NCBI GenBank assembly: GCA_041664965.1
Contig: JBAYJT010000051.1
Coordinates: forward strand, 1-9,829
Source: JBAYJT01 sp041664965
GTDB taxonomy: Bacteria; Pseudomonadota; Gammaproteobacteria; UBA9339
Reading direction: 5' to 3'
Length of the DNA: 9,829 nucleotides
Positions 1 through 8,576 of the stretch are shown piece by piece. Numbering within the stretch: the stretch's first letter is position 1; every line of letters begins with the position of its first letter. The notes beneath the pieces are model-generated. The model was not told where the DNA came from. It searched no databases and saw only the letters and a program-made list of their open reading frames with translations. A program made the translations under genes and the position numbers.

Positions 1-1889
1 CGGGTAGCAGTGCGATATATAATAGTGCAGTTCGTATTAGTGTGAACAATGCAAGTCTTGCCTTTCAAGATCCAGCTGGTAAGGCGATTACTAAAATAGA
101 ATTTCCTAAAGATGATACTTTTCCAAAGTTAGCACCTTTTTCTATTCGCAATACTGGCAAGTTTATTTTGCAAGGTGCACATTTAACTTTGAGCGATACG
201 CGCGATGGTAAATTTAGTATTGTAAATGACCATTGTGGCGGAAGTAATTTGGCACTTGGCGACGCATGTACTTTTGCTATTCAACTTTCTGGCCAACCTA
301 ATCCTCAAGCCAACACCAGTAATTTAGTTATTACAGGCGATAATATTTCTCCAATTTCTATGTTGGTCGAAGCTGATGGCGGTTTAACGATTGTTCCAGA
401 TGTTACAGATGCAAAGCGTCACTTGCAGTATCGCTCTGTTTATTTGCACAATACTAGTGGCGATACTATTAAAATAAACAATCCTGCAATTAGTGGTGAT
501 ATTGCGAACCGCATTAAGTATTGTGCAGCCGGAGATAATTCTTGTCACTACCAATCTTGCGATCTTAGTAAGGCACTTTCAAATGGTGCAGAATGTTGGT
601 TATGGTTTCAAGCTTTAGATAATGCTGGCGATAGTTTTGGTCAAAAAGTTGGTAGTATTGCTATCAGTACTCCTGAGCCTAATCCAATTTCTAAAACGTT
701 CAATGTCACTTACACCAAGGATTTATATTTAGGGGGAAGTTTTATTCAGACAGCCGATAAGACTGTAGTTTTAAATCGCTTTGCCAAATTTAATGGCAAT
801 GCCTTTCAAACAGTAGGGATGGAATTAGAAAACATAGCTAATAAAGCTAAATCAACTCACAACGACACGTTTAACGGCGGTTTGAACAATGCTGTTAATG
901 TTTTGATCTTATCTACCGATGGCGATTTGTATCTGGGCGGAGACTTTACTTCTCTAGCAGACAATTCGTCTAATATGTATCATTTGGCTCGATTTGACGG
1001 AAGTCAGCTGCAAGGCTTGTTGCCGGTGAATGCAGGCGTGGACGATTCTGTATATTCGCTAGCTGTTTCACCAGATGATCAAAAGTTATATTTAGGTGGT
1101 AGTTTTAGAGTTAGTACTACTGGGGCAATGTTAAACGGCATTGCCAAATACGATGCTGGTGTTTTTACGCCACTTCAGAATGGATTAAATGGTGATGGCG
1201 TTTATGCCTTAGCTTTTACGCCTAATGGTAATCTTTATTTAGGCGGTGACTTTCAGCATAGTAAAAATGCGCTGGTGCAGAGAGTAGCAAAATACACAGC
1301 CAGCGATGGTTTTACAGCTCTTGGTGGGGGAGGCTTAGATGGATTGGTAAATGCAGCCGTCTATTCGCCTTCGGAGAAGAAAATTTATTTCGGCGGAGTA
1401 TTTCTTAAGACTAAAGCCGATGGCACATCTTTAAATCACATTACTAAATACAACATAGCTTCGAATGCTTTTGAAACTTTGGGTAATTCTTACTCACCTG
1501 GTCTAAGCGATGATGTACAATCTTTAGTTTTTTCGCCTTACGATAATGCCATGTACATGGGTGGAGATTTTATCAATGCACGTGATGGAGCCGTGTTGCA
1601 TCGCATTACTAAATATTTATCAGATCGTTTTCAGCCTATGTTACCAGGAGTTTATCGCTATGGATTTGGTATGACGCAAATTAATGCTCTTATTTTCGAT
1701 TCACAACACAACTTATACATTGGCGGAGACTTCACTGTGTCTGACGAGGATACACACAGGCCTTTAAGTGGTATTGCCAAGTACGACTCTAATAGTTTGC
1801 AGTACCAAATGCTTGGAGTCGGATTAGATGTCACAAAAGGAGCAGTAAATACTTTGCTTATAGCTCCTTCTTTGGTGATTGGAGAATGA
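1..1889 (+). CDS. Secreted Ig-like / seven-bladed beta-propeller protein, 5' end outside window
   Basis: The reading frame is open to the first base (first whole codon at 3), so the gene starts upstream; the GTG at 42 lies inside the frame and is not a believable start. Two Ig-like modules come first. One, about 120-375, has paired cysteines (codons 234 and 267) in an F-S-I-x-N-D-x-C...L-x-x-G-x-x-C pattern like choice-of-anchor/HYDIN-type domains. The other, about 380-715, is cysteine-rich and ends in GAECWLWF. From 723 to the end the protein carries seven copies of [LIM]Y[LFIM]GG[DSV]F, each followed by a [IV]-[AT]-K-Y or ARFDG-like strand about 50-60 residues long, as expected of a seven-bladed propeller. 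The cysteines suggest an oxidising, extracytoplasmic location. Export signals and any anchor would be in the missing N-terminus. The ligand is unknown. It ends 114 bases before the RHS start and is separated from it by a palindrome and a promoter, so it is probably not in the same transcript. The fold class is fairly sure; the function is not known. Confidence 0.85.
   Translation, partial: GSSAIYNSAVRISVNNASLAFQDPAGKAITKIEFPKDDTFPKLAPFSIRNTGKFILQGAHLTLSDTRDGKFSIVNDHCGGSNLALGDACTFAIQLSGQPNPQANTSNLVITGDNISPISMLVEADGGLTIVPDVTDAKRHLQYRSVYLHNTSGDTIKINNPAISGDIANRIKYCAAGDNSCHYQSCDLSKALSNGAECWLWFQALDNAGDSFGQKVGSIAISTPEPNPISKTFNVTYTKDLYLGGSFIQTADKTVVLNRFAKFNGNAFQTVGMELENIANKAKSTHNDTFNGGLNNAVNVLILSTDGDLYLGGDFTSLADNSSNMYHLARFDGSQLQGLLPVNAGVDDSVYSLAVSPDDQKLYLGGSFRVSTTGAMLNGIAKYDAGVFTPLQNGLNGDGVYALAFTPNGNLYLGGDFQHSKNALVQRVAKYTASDGFTALGGGGLDGLVNAAVYSPSEKKIYFGGVFLKTKADGTSLNHITKYNIASNAFETLGNSYSPGLSDDVQSLVFSPYDNAMYMGGDFINARDGAVLHRITKYLSDRFQPMLPGVYRYGFGMTQINALIFDSQHNLYIGGDFTVSDEDTHRPLSGIAKYDSNSLQYQMLGVGLDVTKGAVNTLLIAPSLVIGE
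723..1733 (+). repeat. Seven LYLGGDF-type propeller strand repeats in the first gene
   Basis: The strand motif occurs at 723-743 (LYLGGSF), 927-947 (LYLGGDF), 1086-1106 (LYLGGSF), 1233-1253 (LYLGGDF), 1383-1403 (IYFGGVF), 1551-1571 (MYMGGDF) and 1713-1733 (LYIGGDF). Spacings are 204, 159, 147, 150, 168 and 162 bases. The repeat is clear in protein but diverged in DNA, so it is an old structural repeat and not a recent tandem duplication. Seven regular units argue for one closed seven-bladed propeller. Confidence 0.85.
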
Positions 1890-1895
1890 GAATAC

Positions 1896-1915
1896 AGACG
1901 CGATTAATCGCGTCT
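1896..1915. repeat. Perfect 20-nt palindrome, possible terminator hairpin
   Basis: AGACGCGATTAATCGCGTCT is perfectly self-complementary and begins six bases after the TGA of the first gene. As RNA it would fold to an 8-bp GC-rich stem with a TTAA loop. There is no T-run on either side, so intrinsic termination is possible but not textbook. It also lies four bases upstream of the -35 box of the RHS promoter, so a dyad operator or a dispersed intergenic palindrome are alternatives. Confidence 0.6.
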
Positions 1916-1919
1916 CAAC

Positions 1920-1947
1920 TTGAAAATATAACTCGTTGATTTATAAG
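1920..1947 (+). promoter_or_regulatory. Candidate sigma70-type promoter of the RHS gene
   Basis: A -35 box TTGAAA (1920-1925, five of six consensus bases) is followed after 16 bases by a -10 box TATAAG (1942-1947, five of six). Transcription would start near 1954, giving a leader of about 50 bases. The site sits directly between the palindrome and the RHS ribosome binding site, where a promoter for the toxin-immunity pair is expected. It is a prediction from consensus only. Confidence 0.45.
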
Positions 1948-1959
1948 TAAAACAGCGCT

Positions 1960-1980
1960 TGCCACGACAAAGGCGTGGTA
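1960..1980 (+). promoter_or_regulatory. Small hairpin in the RHS mRNA leader
   Basis: CCACG (1962-1966) pairs with CGTGG (1974-1978) around a seven-base loop; one G-U and one T-A pair extend the stem to seven pairs over 1960-1980. A short T-run (1986-1991) follows a few bases later. It lies just after the predicted transcription start and 11 bases before the Shine-Dalgarno, so it could stabilise the message or attenuate transcription. No regulator is identified. Confidence 0.3.
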
Positions 1981-1991
1981 GACATGTTTTT

Positions 1992-1997
1992 GAGGGA
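1992..1997 (+). promoter_or_regulatory. Ribosome binding site fixing the RHS start
   Basis: GAGGGA lies six bases upstream of the ATG at 2004. This spacing, with the clean signal peptide that follows, selects 2004 over the in-frame TTG at 1959, which would put 15 charged residues in front of the signal peptide. Confidence 0.65.
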
Positions 1998-2003
1998 ATT
2001 GAT

Positions 2004-5000
2004 ATGTTATCACGTATAAAAGTTTTATTTCATTGTTTTATCTTATGTACTTTTTGTTGGCTTGGAGTTGAAAACGCAAGCGCAGCGCCAGTGCCTAGCC
2101 TTGATCATCCTAAAGTTGTATCAGCAAAAAAGTATAATGCAAAAATTTCCAATAGCGATGCAACAGTTGGCAGCTTGAAAGGAAATTTTCAAGTTTCAGC
2201 ACAAGGATCGGCTAGCTATTCAATTCCTATTGCTGCGCCGCCAGGTACTGCTGATATAGCGCCATTATTATCGATTGCCTATAGTAGCGAACAAAATGGT
2301 CCCATGGGCAATGGTTTAATTGGCACGGGTTTTTCTTTGCAAGGTCTAACGGCAATAACGCGTTGTTCCAGTAATATCGCCAAAAACGGTCATATTCATA
2401 GCGTTGATTACACCGATCAAGATTTATTTTGCTTTAACGGCGAACAGTTAGTCGCAGTAAAAGGCACCTATGGCCAAGATGGCACAGAGTATAGAGCTTA
2501 TGTAGATAATCGTACAAAAATTATTTCTTATGGCAGACAAGGCAATGGTCCAGCCAGTTTTAAAATTTGGACTAAAGGTGGGCAGGTTGCAGAATATGCG
2601 TTGAGCGGTGATTCGCAAATTAAGGCGCAAGGTAGCGCCAGTGTTGCTGTTTGGGCATTGAATCGCATTACAGATACTGCGGGAAACTATCTCGATGTGC
2701 ATTATTTTAAAGATGAAAACAAAGGCGAATTTTATCCAAGCGAAATAAATTATACGGGCAATGCTAAGGCTGGTTTGGCTCCCTACAATTCAGTGAAATT
2801 TGTTTACGAAGATCGTCCTGATAAGCGTTCTTGGTATCAAGCTGGTTCAAAAAATACTATTGATCAACGCCTGCATGAGATAAAAGTTTATGCTAATTCA
2901 GATTTAGTTTACGACTATCATTTTAACTACGAAATCAGCCCAAATACTTATCGTTCGCGATTAATCAGCATACAACAATGCGCAGGTGATGGTGTTTGCT
3001 TAAAACCAACTACATTTAATTGGCAAACCAATGAGAATGGATGGGAGTCTGCGCCGCAATTTATTCCTCCTACACCCATTGTCGATGCTGATGGTAAAGA
3101 TCAAGGGGTTCGTTTTCTAGATTTAAATGGAACTGGTTGGATGAGTGTGGTCCAAAATAATGGTAGTTCTTCTGGTGCTTGGGATAATGATGGAACAGGT
3201 TGGAAAGTAAATGGTTATTATGTTCCGAAGTATCCAATAACCATAGATGGTCGAGATATTGGTGCGCGCTTTGTTAGTCTAGCAGCAAATGGATTAACGG
3301 ATTTAGTGCAAAAAAATGAGGGCGATACTGTATATGTTAATGCAGGGTGGCTGAATAATGGTTTGGGTTGGCAGTCGGCTGCACAATATATGCCGCCTAA
3401 TGCTTTTACTCATGATGGTAAAGATCTGGGGGCTCGTATTGTTGATTTAGAGGGCAGGGGCTTTCCTAGCATTATTCAAAATGATGGGGGCGAGCATAAT
3501 GGTGCTTGGATTGGCAATGGAAGCGGCTGGCAATTTGCACCGCAATATAATCCGCCAACAGCTTTCGTCGACGGTAATTGTGTGGATTTGGGCGTTCGTT
3601 TAACTGATTTAACTGGTAATGGTCTTTTAGGAATTCTTCAAAGCAATGAAAAAACTTCTGGGGCTTGGATAAATAACGGCAATGGTTGGCAAAGCGCGCC
3701 ACAGTACAATCCACCACATGCCTTTATTGCTTCCATTACAGCACCAATAGGAGCTGATTTGGGAGTGCGTTTAGTTGATCTTACAGGTAATGGTTTGGAA
3801 GGAATGGTTCAGAATGATGGTTTTGCTAAAGATAATGGTGCTTGGATAAATACCGGAAACGGCTGGGAAACTGCTCCTCAATATACTCCGCCTCAGCCAA
3901 TGGTCATTATGTTAGATGGAGGAAAGCCTTCTGGAATGCGTCGGATGAGTGCTGATCTTGGGGTGCATTTTGTCGATTTTACTGGTAGTGGTTTACCGGC
4001 TATTTTCGAAAATGCTGTGGTAACCGGGGCGGTAAGTAATTCCTATATTGGGGCGTGGTTTAATAATGGTTCTACTTGGCAGCAAATTTCCGAATATAGC
4101 CCACCTGTAGCTTTAGTAAATGTTGAATTGTCTTGGCATTCTGTTCTTTCAATCCATGATTTAGGAGTGCGTTTTGTAGACTTAGAAGGCTACGGTTTAC
4201 CTAGCATAGTTCAAAATAATGGTACAGATAAAGGTGCATGGCTCAATAAAGCTAAGAAAAAACCTGATTATTTAATCGGTGTTACAGACGGAGTCGGCGG
4301 GCAGCTTAAGATTGATTATGAAACGTTAAGCAGTAAAAAAGTAAATGTCTATACTAAAGAACACAATGCGTCTTATCCAAATATAGATTGGCAAGGACCG
4401 ATGTACGTTGTGTACCAGACCGCTAGTGATATGGACGTTACTGATGCTAAATCTAAAAATAAAGTTTTGGCAAAGAATGCTAGAAATTCTTTTGGCGATA
4501 ATTCACTACTTCATGTAACAACGTATCATTACACGGGGGCTAAATTTAACCAATTAGGTTATGGATTTTTAGGCTTTCATCAGACCACAACTAAAGATGA
4601 AAGCACAGGGATCAACGTTACTACGACTTATAGTCAAGATTATAACCAACATACAGTTGGACAAACATTAAGTAGCGAAACGCGGTTGTCGAATGGGGTG
4701 CTGATTTCTTCTACACAAAATATTTGGGATTGCAAAACTTTAGGCAGCGGAGCAAGTACTTATTATGCGCCATATACAAAAACAGTGACTAACAAAACTT
4801 TTGATCTAAATGGCAATCCAAGCAACACTAAAACTACAACAATCGCGGTAGATGAATTTAATAATCCAGCAATTATTAATTCGCTTATTAAGGATGATAA
4901 TACTCAAGATGCTTATTCCACTACCACTGAAAATACCTACAACAACAATACTGATAAATGGCGTATTGGGGAATTGATTGAAGCAAAAGTTACGAACTCA

Positions 5001-8000
5001 GCTCCCAACACACCAGACATTACACGTAAATCAGCTTTTACTTATGATAATGCTACTGGTTTGCTTCTTAGCACAACTGTTGAGCCGAATAATCCTCAGT
5101 ATTGCGTAATCACAACATATACGCGCGATGCGTTTGGCAATATTACTAGCACGAAAATATCCGGGCTTAATGACCTCTTTGCACCACGTACTAGCAGTGT
5201 TGTTTACGATCCAACTGGTCGTTTCGTGATAAAAAATATCAATGCGTTAGGACAAGCTACTTCAGCTGTATATGATCCACGTTTTGGCAGTATTGCAGAA
5301 GCTACTGATCTAAATGGTTTAACAGTAACTAATCATTACGATGGCTTTGGTCGTTTATTGGAGGCTGACTATCCGGATGGTACAAAGCAAAGCATTTCTT
5401 ATCATTGGGTAAATGGGCCAAATGGTGCAATCTACACAGTTTCAACATATAAAAGCGGAGGAACAACCAAAACAGAATATTTTGATCAGGCTAATAGACG
5501 TGTGGCTGAAACCAGTCAAGGTGTAGATGGGAGGACAATTTGGTTAACTACTACTTACGATGAATTAGGACGTGTCACGCAAAAAACGTTGCCTCATTAT
5601 GACGGTGAAGCAGAGCAATATGTTCGTTTTGAATACGATATTTTAGGGCGAGCGACTAAAGTTATACACCCTGATGGCTCTGCTACGGCAAATGACTATG
5701 AAGTAAAGATGACTACAACCACTAACGATCTTAAGCAAATACAAGTTAAGTATTCGAATGTACGCGATAACTTGTATCAAGTATTTGATAATGCGGATGG
5801 CAAAAGTGTTTATTCCTACGATGCAGTTGGGAATCTACTCCGTGTTGTAGATAACAATGAAAACGTTGTCGATACTATGTCATATGATCTTTATGGGCAT
5901 CGTATTGTAATGGACGATGCTGATAAGGGACACTGGACATATCAATACGATCCGCTTGGAGAGCTCATTAGTCAAACTGATGCTATGGGGCAAAAAACTA
6001 GCTTTCAATATGACTTATTGGGTCGCATGATTAGCCGTACAGATGCAGCTGCGACAAGTACTTGGGAATACGACACGGCGCCACATGGCATTGGTAAACT
6101 CGCTGCAGTAAATGGCGTTACTAACGCCGCTAATAACGCTGCTTTAGTTATCAAAGCCGCTCGTGACAACTTAGCCAATTATAGTCGCAGTTATGTTTAC
6201 GATGCTTTAGGTCGCATTGCTCAAACTATAACTAGCGTAAATGGACAAAGTTATGTAATCAAGACTAGCTACGATAATTTTAGCCGGCCGTTAACTGCAA
6301 CGTATCCCAGTGGATTACAGGTTCAAAACCATTATAACGATCTAGGTTATTTAACCAGAATTGACAATGCAAAAACTAGTGAACTCTATTGGCAATTGAA
6401 TGCTACAAATGCTGCTGGTCAAATAACCTCGGAAACTAACAGTAATGGTCTAATTACTAATTACACTTACAATCCTAAAACTGGTTTTCTTACAGATATT
6501 AACACTAAGCTCAGTGCCGCTTTGGCTGTTCAAAAGCAATTTTTCCCGCTACAAACTGCGCAAAAACCAACTCATACTAAAGCAGATGCCAATAATATCA
6601 AGACCTTGCAAGACACAGCAATGCAAGGGCTGCATTATAGTTATGACGTTATTGGTAACATGACACAGCGTACGGATAGTGTAAATAATGTTACGGAAAA
6701 TTTTAGCTACGATGATCAAAACAGGCTAACCCAAAACAGTATCGTAGGAGGAGAAACTACAACCTATAAGTACGACAGGATAGGTAATCTTCGATATAAA
6801 TCCGATGTTGGAGATTATTTCTATGGCGAAAAAAAAGCAGGGCCGCATGCTTTAACTAGTATCATTTCGGGAATAACTCGAAGGGTATTTCAGTATAATG
6901 CCAATGGGGATCAACTTAGTGGCACTGTGCATGGCATACATCGCAATATTAGCTACACAAGTTACAGTAAGCCGAAAACGATACAGCAAGGTAATGCAAC
7001 AACTAATTTCTATTACAATGCTGATCGTGATGAGTTTATGCGTACGGATGTGAACACAGTAAAAACTGTAACCACAATCGCAACGACGTTATATCTAGGA
7101 AATTATGAAATCACTTCTGAAAGCGATGGGCAGAAGATTACAGCCGTTCGGCAAAAACATTACATTGGTAACAATACGCTAGTAATTCAAAGTGATGATG
7201 GTAAAAATGGCACGTATGTATTGCTCAAAGATAACTTAGGATCAGTTACGGACATTGTGGACAATAATGGCAATATTGTGCAGCATTTTACGTACACTCC
7301 GTATGGTGAACAAAAACAAACCAAAGGTGACACACCGGCATATCCGATTACGCATAACGGTTTTACAGGTCATGAAGAAGTAGAGCCTTTTAACTTAATC
7401 CACATGTCAGGGCGCCTTTACGATCCAGTGCTTGGAAGATTTTTAAGCGCCGATCCAACTTTACAAGCGCCAGCTAATCCGCAAGATTTTAATCGTTACA
7501 GCTATTGCCTCAATAATCCATTGCGCTTTACCGATCCCAACGGCTTTGGTATTTTCGATTGGGTGAGTGATATAGTTAGTGGGATTTGCGATATTATTGG
7601 CGATGTAGTGCATGCGATTGGTGAGTTTGTCGGTAGTCTTTTAAATAGTAAAATATTAGGCTTAGCAGCACAGATTATTGTTGGTGTATTGACACAAGGA
7701 GCAACTTTACTAGCGCAAATGGCTTGGCAAGCCGCGACTGCAGCAGCGGTTGCTGCGGCTTCAGGAGGAGATTTCGCGCATGTAGTGCTAGCTGCTGGTA
7801 TAGCATTTGTGAGTGTAGGGGCGTGGGGAAAAGTTGGAGATATATGTAAGCCATTAAAAGCTGCAGGTGGTTGGGGAGACAACTTTGCTGGCAATGCTAA
7901 GAGTTGTCTTTTACATGGCGCAGTCGGTGGTACACTAAGCGCTGCTGAAGGCGGTAGTTTTAAAGATGGATTTTTAAGCGGAGCGGTTGGTGATGCGTGT

Positions 8001-8576
8001 TCGGGAATGGTGAATAGCATCGAAAAAGATAGTATGAGTCAAACTGCTATTATGGAACGCTCCGCCGCAGCTGGCATAGTGGGTGGAACGGTGGCTGTAA
8101 TGACAGGAGGAAATTTTATAGACGGGGCCAAGACAGCGGCTTTTGCGCAGATTTTTAATGAAGAGACGCATAAGGTTCAACAATTTGCGGATAAACAAAA
8201 ATTAGCAGCATTTATGGGTCCTAATGCAGTTATTATTGCAGAGCGTTCGCTAAAAGGTTCAGGGGGAATTATGTTCCGCGATGATTTTACGCATAAAATG
8301 GATATTGATTTAGCACATGAGGAAATTTTTTGGACGAATGATAAAGGAGAATTATATGATGCAGGGTACTCTGGTCATGGAGTTAGAGTTGGCATAGATG
8401 AAGTATCAAACATTAGTGAATATAAATTTGATAGCACTGTTTATCATGCTTCAATGAATAGGAATGATTTTTACTTATCTGGTTATGATCAAAATCATTA
8501 TAGGGCTATTTTACCACCTAAGCAGAATTGCCAAAGTTATGTTGATGCTATGCGGCATAAATATAGCTGGGAGTGA
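2004..8576 (+). CDS. SpvB/TcdB-type RHS polymorphic toxin with signal peptide
   Basis: A 2190-residue protein. Residues 1-27 are a Sec signal peptide (basic start, hydrophobic core, cleavage after NASA). About 54-342 is a SpvB-like domain (GSASYSIPI, PPGTADIAPLLSIAYSS, GFSLQGLTAITRC). About 346-749 holds seven tandem GW..APQY.PP / DLGVR / GAW repeats, a predicted propeller. From 754 a TcdB-middle-like stretch follows (GVGGQLKIDY, WQGPMYVV, GYGFLGF). About 1010-1725 carries YD/RHS repeats such as YDELGRVTQ. The RHS-associated core (about 1727-1847) has RLYDPVLGRFLSADP and DPNGF. Residues 1848-2053 are a glycine/alanine-rich, hydrophobic pre-toxin region and 2054-2190 the tip. In known TcB/TcC and Rhs proteins the SpvB, propeller and RHS parts form a shell around the toxin, and the core cleaves off the tip. 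Here B-like and C-like parts are one chain. With a signal peptide and no PAAR or VgrG part, Sec export is more likely than type VI loading. No SpvB ADP-ribosyltransferase domain is present. Confidence 0.93.
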   Translation: MLSRIKVLFHCFILCTFCWLGVENASAAPVPSLDHPKVVSAKKYNAKISNSDATVGSLKGNFQVSAQGSASYSIPIAAPPGTADIAPLLSIAYSSEQNGPMGNGLIGTGFSLQGLTAITRCSSNIAKNGHIHSVDYTDQDLFCFNGEQLVAVKGTYGQDGTEYRAYVDNRTKIISYGRQGNGPASFKIWTKGGQVAEYALSGDSQIKAQGSASVAVWALNRITDTAGNYLDVHYFKDENKGEFYPSEINYTGNAKAGLAPYNSVKFVYEDRPDKRSWYQAGSKNTIDQRLHEIKVYANSDLVYDYHFNYEISPNTYRSRLISIQQCAGDGVCLKPTTFNWQTNENGWESAPQFIPPTPIVDADGKDQGVRFLDLNGTGWMSVVQNNGSSSGAWDNDGTGWKVNGYYVPKYPITIDGRDIGARFVSLAANGLTDLVQKNEGDTVYVNAGWLNNGLGWQSAAQYMPPNAFTHDGKDLGARIVDLEGRGFPSIIQNDGGEHNGAWIGNGSGWQFAPQYNPPTAFVDGNCVDLGVRLTDLTGNGLLGILQSNEKTSGAWINNGNGWQSAPQYNPPHAFIASITAPIGADLGVRLVDLTGNGLEGMVQNDGFAKDNGAWINTGNGWETAPQYTPPQPMVIMLDGGKPSGMRRMSADLGVHFVDFTGSGLPAIFENAVVTGAVSNSYIGAWFNNGSTWQQISEYSPPVALVNVELSWHSVLSIHDLGVRFVDLEGYGLPSIVQNNGTDKGAWLNKAKKKPDYLIGVTDGVGGQLKIDYETLSSKKVNVYTKEHNASYPNIDWQGPMYVVYQTASDMDVTDAKSKNKVLAKNARNSFGDNSLLHVTTYHYTGAKFNQLGYGFLGFHQTTTKDESTGINVTTTYSQDYNQHTVGQTLSSETRLSNGVLISSTQNIWDCKTLGSGASTYYAPYTKTVTNKTFDLNGNPSNTKTTTIAVDEFNNPAIINSLIKDDNTQDAYSTTTENTYNNNTDKWRIGELIEAKVTNSAPNTPDITRKSAFTYDNATGLLLSTTVEPNNPQYCVITTYTRDAFGNITSTKISGLNDLFAPRTSSVVYDPTGRFVIKNINALGQATSAVYDPRFGSIAEATDLNGLTVTNHYDGFGRLLEADYPDGTKQSISYHWVNGPNGAIYTVSTYKSGGTTKTEYFDQANRRVAETSQGVDGRTIWLTTTYDELGRVTQKTLPHYDGEAEQYVRFEYDILGRATKVIHPDGSATANDYEVKMTTTTNDLKQIQVKYSNVRDNLYQVFDNADGKSVYSYDAVGNLLRVVDNNENVVDTMSYDLYGHRIVMDDADKGHWTYQYDPLGELISQTDAMGQKTSFQYDLLGRMISRTDAAATSTWEYDTAPHGIGKLAAVNGVTNAANNAALVIKAARDNLANYSRSYVYDALGRIAQTITSVNGQSYVIKTSYDNFSRPLTATYPSGLQVQNHYNDLGYLTRIDNAKTSELYWQLNATNAAGQITSETNSNGLITNYTYNPKTGFLTDINTKLSAALAVQKQFFPLQTAQKPTHTKADANNIKTLQDTAMQGLHYSYDVIGNMTQRTDSVNNVTENFSYDDQNRLTQNSIVGGETTTYKYDRIGNLRYKSDVGDYFYGEKKAGPHALTSIISGITRRVFQYNANGDQLSGTVHGIHRNISYTSYSKPKTIQQGNATTNFYYNADRDEFMRTDVNTVKTVTTIATTLYLGNYEITSESDGQKITAVRQKHYIGNNTLVIQSDDGKNGTYVLLKDNLGSVTDIVDNNGNIVQHFTYTPYGEQKQTKGDTPAYPITHNGFTGHEEVEPFNLIHMSGRLYDPVLGRFLSADPTLQAPANPQDFNRYSYCLNNPLRFTDPNGFGIFDWVSDIVSGICDIIGDVVHAIGEFVGSLLNSKILGLAAQIIVGVLTQGATLLAQMAWQAATAAAVAAASGGDFAHVVLAAGIAFVSVGAWGKVGDICKPLKAAGGWGDNFAGNAKSCLLHGAVGGTLSAAEGGSFKDGFLSGAVGDACSGMVNSIEKDSMSQTAIMERSAAAGIVGGTVAVMTGGNFIDGAKTAAFAQIFNEETHKVQQFADKQKLAAFMGPNAVIIAERSLKGSGGIMFRDDFTHKMDIDLAHEEIFWTNDKGELYDAGYSGHGVRVGIDEVSNISEYKFDSTVYHASMNRNDFYLSGYDQNHYRAILPPKQNCQSYVDAMRHKYSWE
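3039..4250 (+). repeat. Seven tandem GW..APQY.PP repeats inside the RHS toxin
   Basis: The conserved Trp of each unit lies at codons 3042, 3201, 3369, 3528, 3687, 3864 and 4077, a period of 53-71 residues; the last unit closes with GAWLNK. Each unit reads roughly GxGWxxAPQYxPP, then DLGVRxVDLxGxGLxxIVQN, then GAWxNN. This resembles FG-GAP/VCBS blades and occupies the place of the TcB propeller between SpvB and the TcdB-middle domain. Units 3-5 are the most alike; units 6 and 7 have longer insertions, and unit 2 is the most diverged. Confidence 0.85.
7182..7544 (+). other. RHS-associated core with cleavage-site motif
   Basis: The conserved core runs from LVIQSDDGKNG through DNLGSVTDIVDNNG, TPYGEQKQT, FTGHEEVEPFNLIHM, RLYDPVLGRFLSADP and NRYSYCLNNPLRFTDPNG. 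Asp1807 and Asp1817 fall in the part that supplies the aspartyl self-protease in TcC/Rhs proteins, and Asp1844 begins the DPxG motif before which the conserved core ends. The usual DPxGL is DPNGF here. Self-cleavage near residue 1848 is inferred from the family. Confidence 0.85.
8163..8576 (+). other. RHS C-terminal toxin tip, candidate NlpC/LRAT-like cysteine hydrolase
   Basis: The tip starts after the pre-toxin motif GGNFIDGAKTAAFAQIFNE and is 137 residues long. It contains LAHEEIFWTNDKGELYDAGY (His2105, codon 8316) and, 71 residues later, NCQSYVDAMRHKY (Cys2176, codon 8529). A His on a strand followed by a late N-C-x-x-[FY] helix is the order found in circularly permuted papain-like folds (LRAT, YaeF/YiiX, some NlpC/P60 types). 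The substrate could be peptidoglycan, lipid or protein. A periplasmic-type neighbour would fit a cell-wall target. No sequence search was possible, so the fold assignment is an inference. Confidence 0.5.
8569..8573 (+). promoter_or_regulatory. Ribosome binding site inside the toxin stop region
   Basis: GGGAG at the last codons of the toxin gene stands eight bases before ATG 8582. It favours this ATG over the GTG at 8573, which would overlap the Shine-Dalgarno itself. Placement across the toxin stop codon implies translational coupling. Confidence 0.6.

Noticed and set aside
1959..2003. In-frame TTG start giving the RHS protein 15 extra residues
   Set aside because: It would place several arginines before a good signal peptide, overlaps the leader hairpin, and has no Shine-Dalgarno, while ATG 2004 has GAGGGA at ideal spacing.
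2163..3030. Assigning the protein as a SpvB ADP-ribosyltransferase
   Set aside because: Only the SpvB N-terminal shell domain is present; the C-terminus shows none of the R-STS-ExE transferase motifs.
2448..3717. Short minus-strand open frames (84 and 81 codons) opposite the SpvB and propeller regions
   Set aside because: They lie wholly inside a well-supported plus-strand domain and show no recognisable motif.
7502..8020. 172-codon open frame on the minus strand opposite the pre-toxin region
   Set aside because: It is rich in Ala, Pro and Thr, as expected from reading a Gly/Ala-rich gene backwards, and has no credible start signal or motif.
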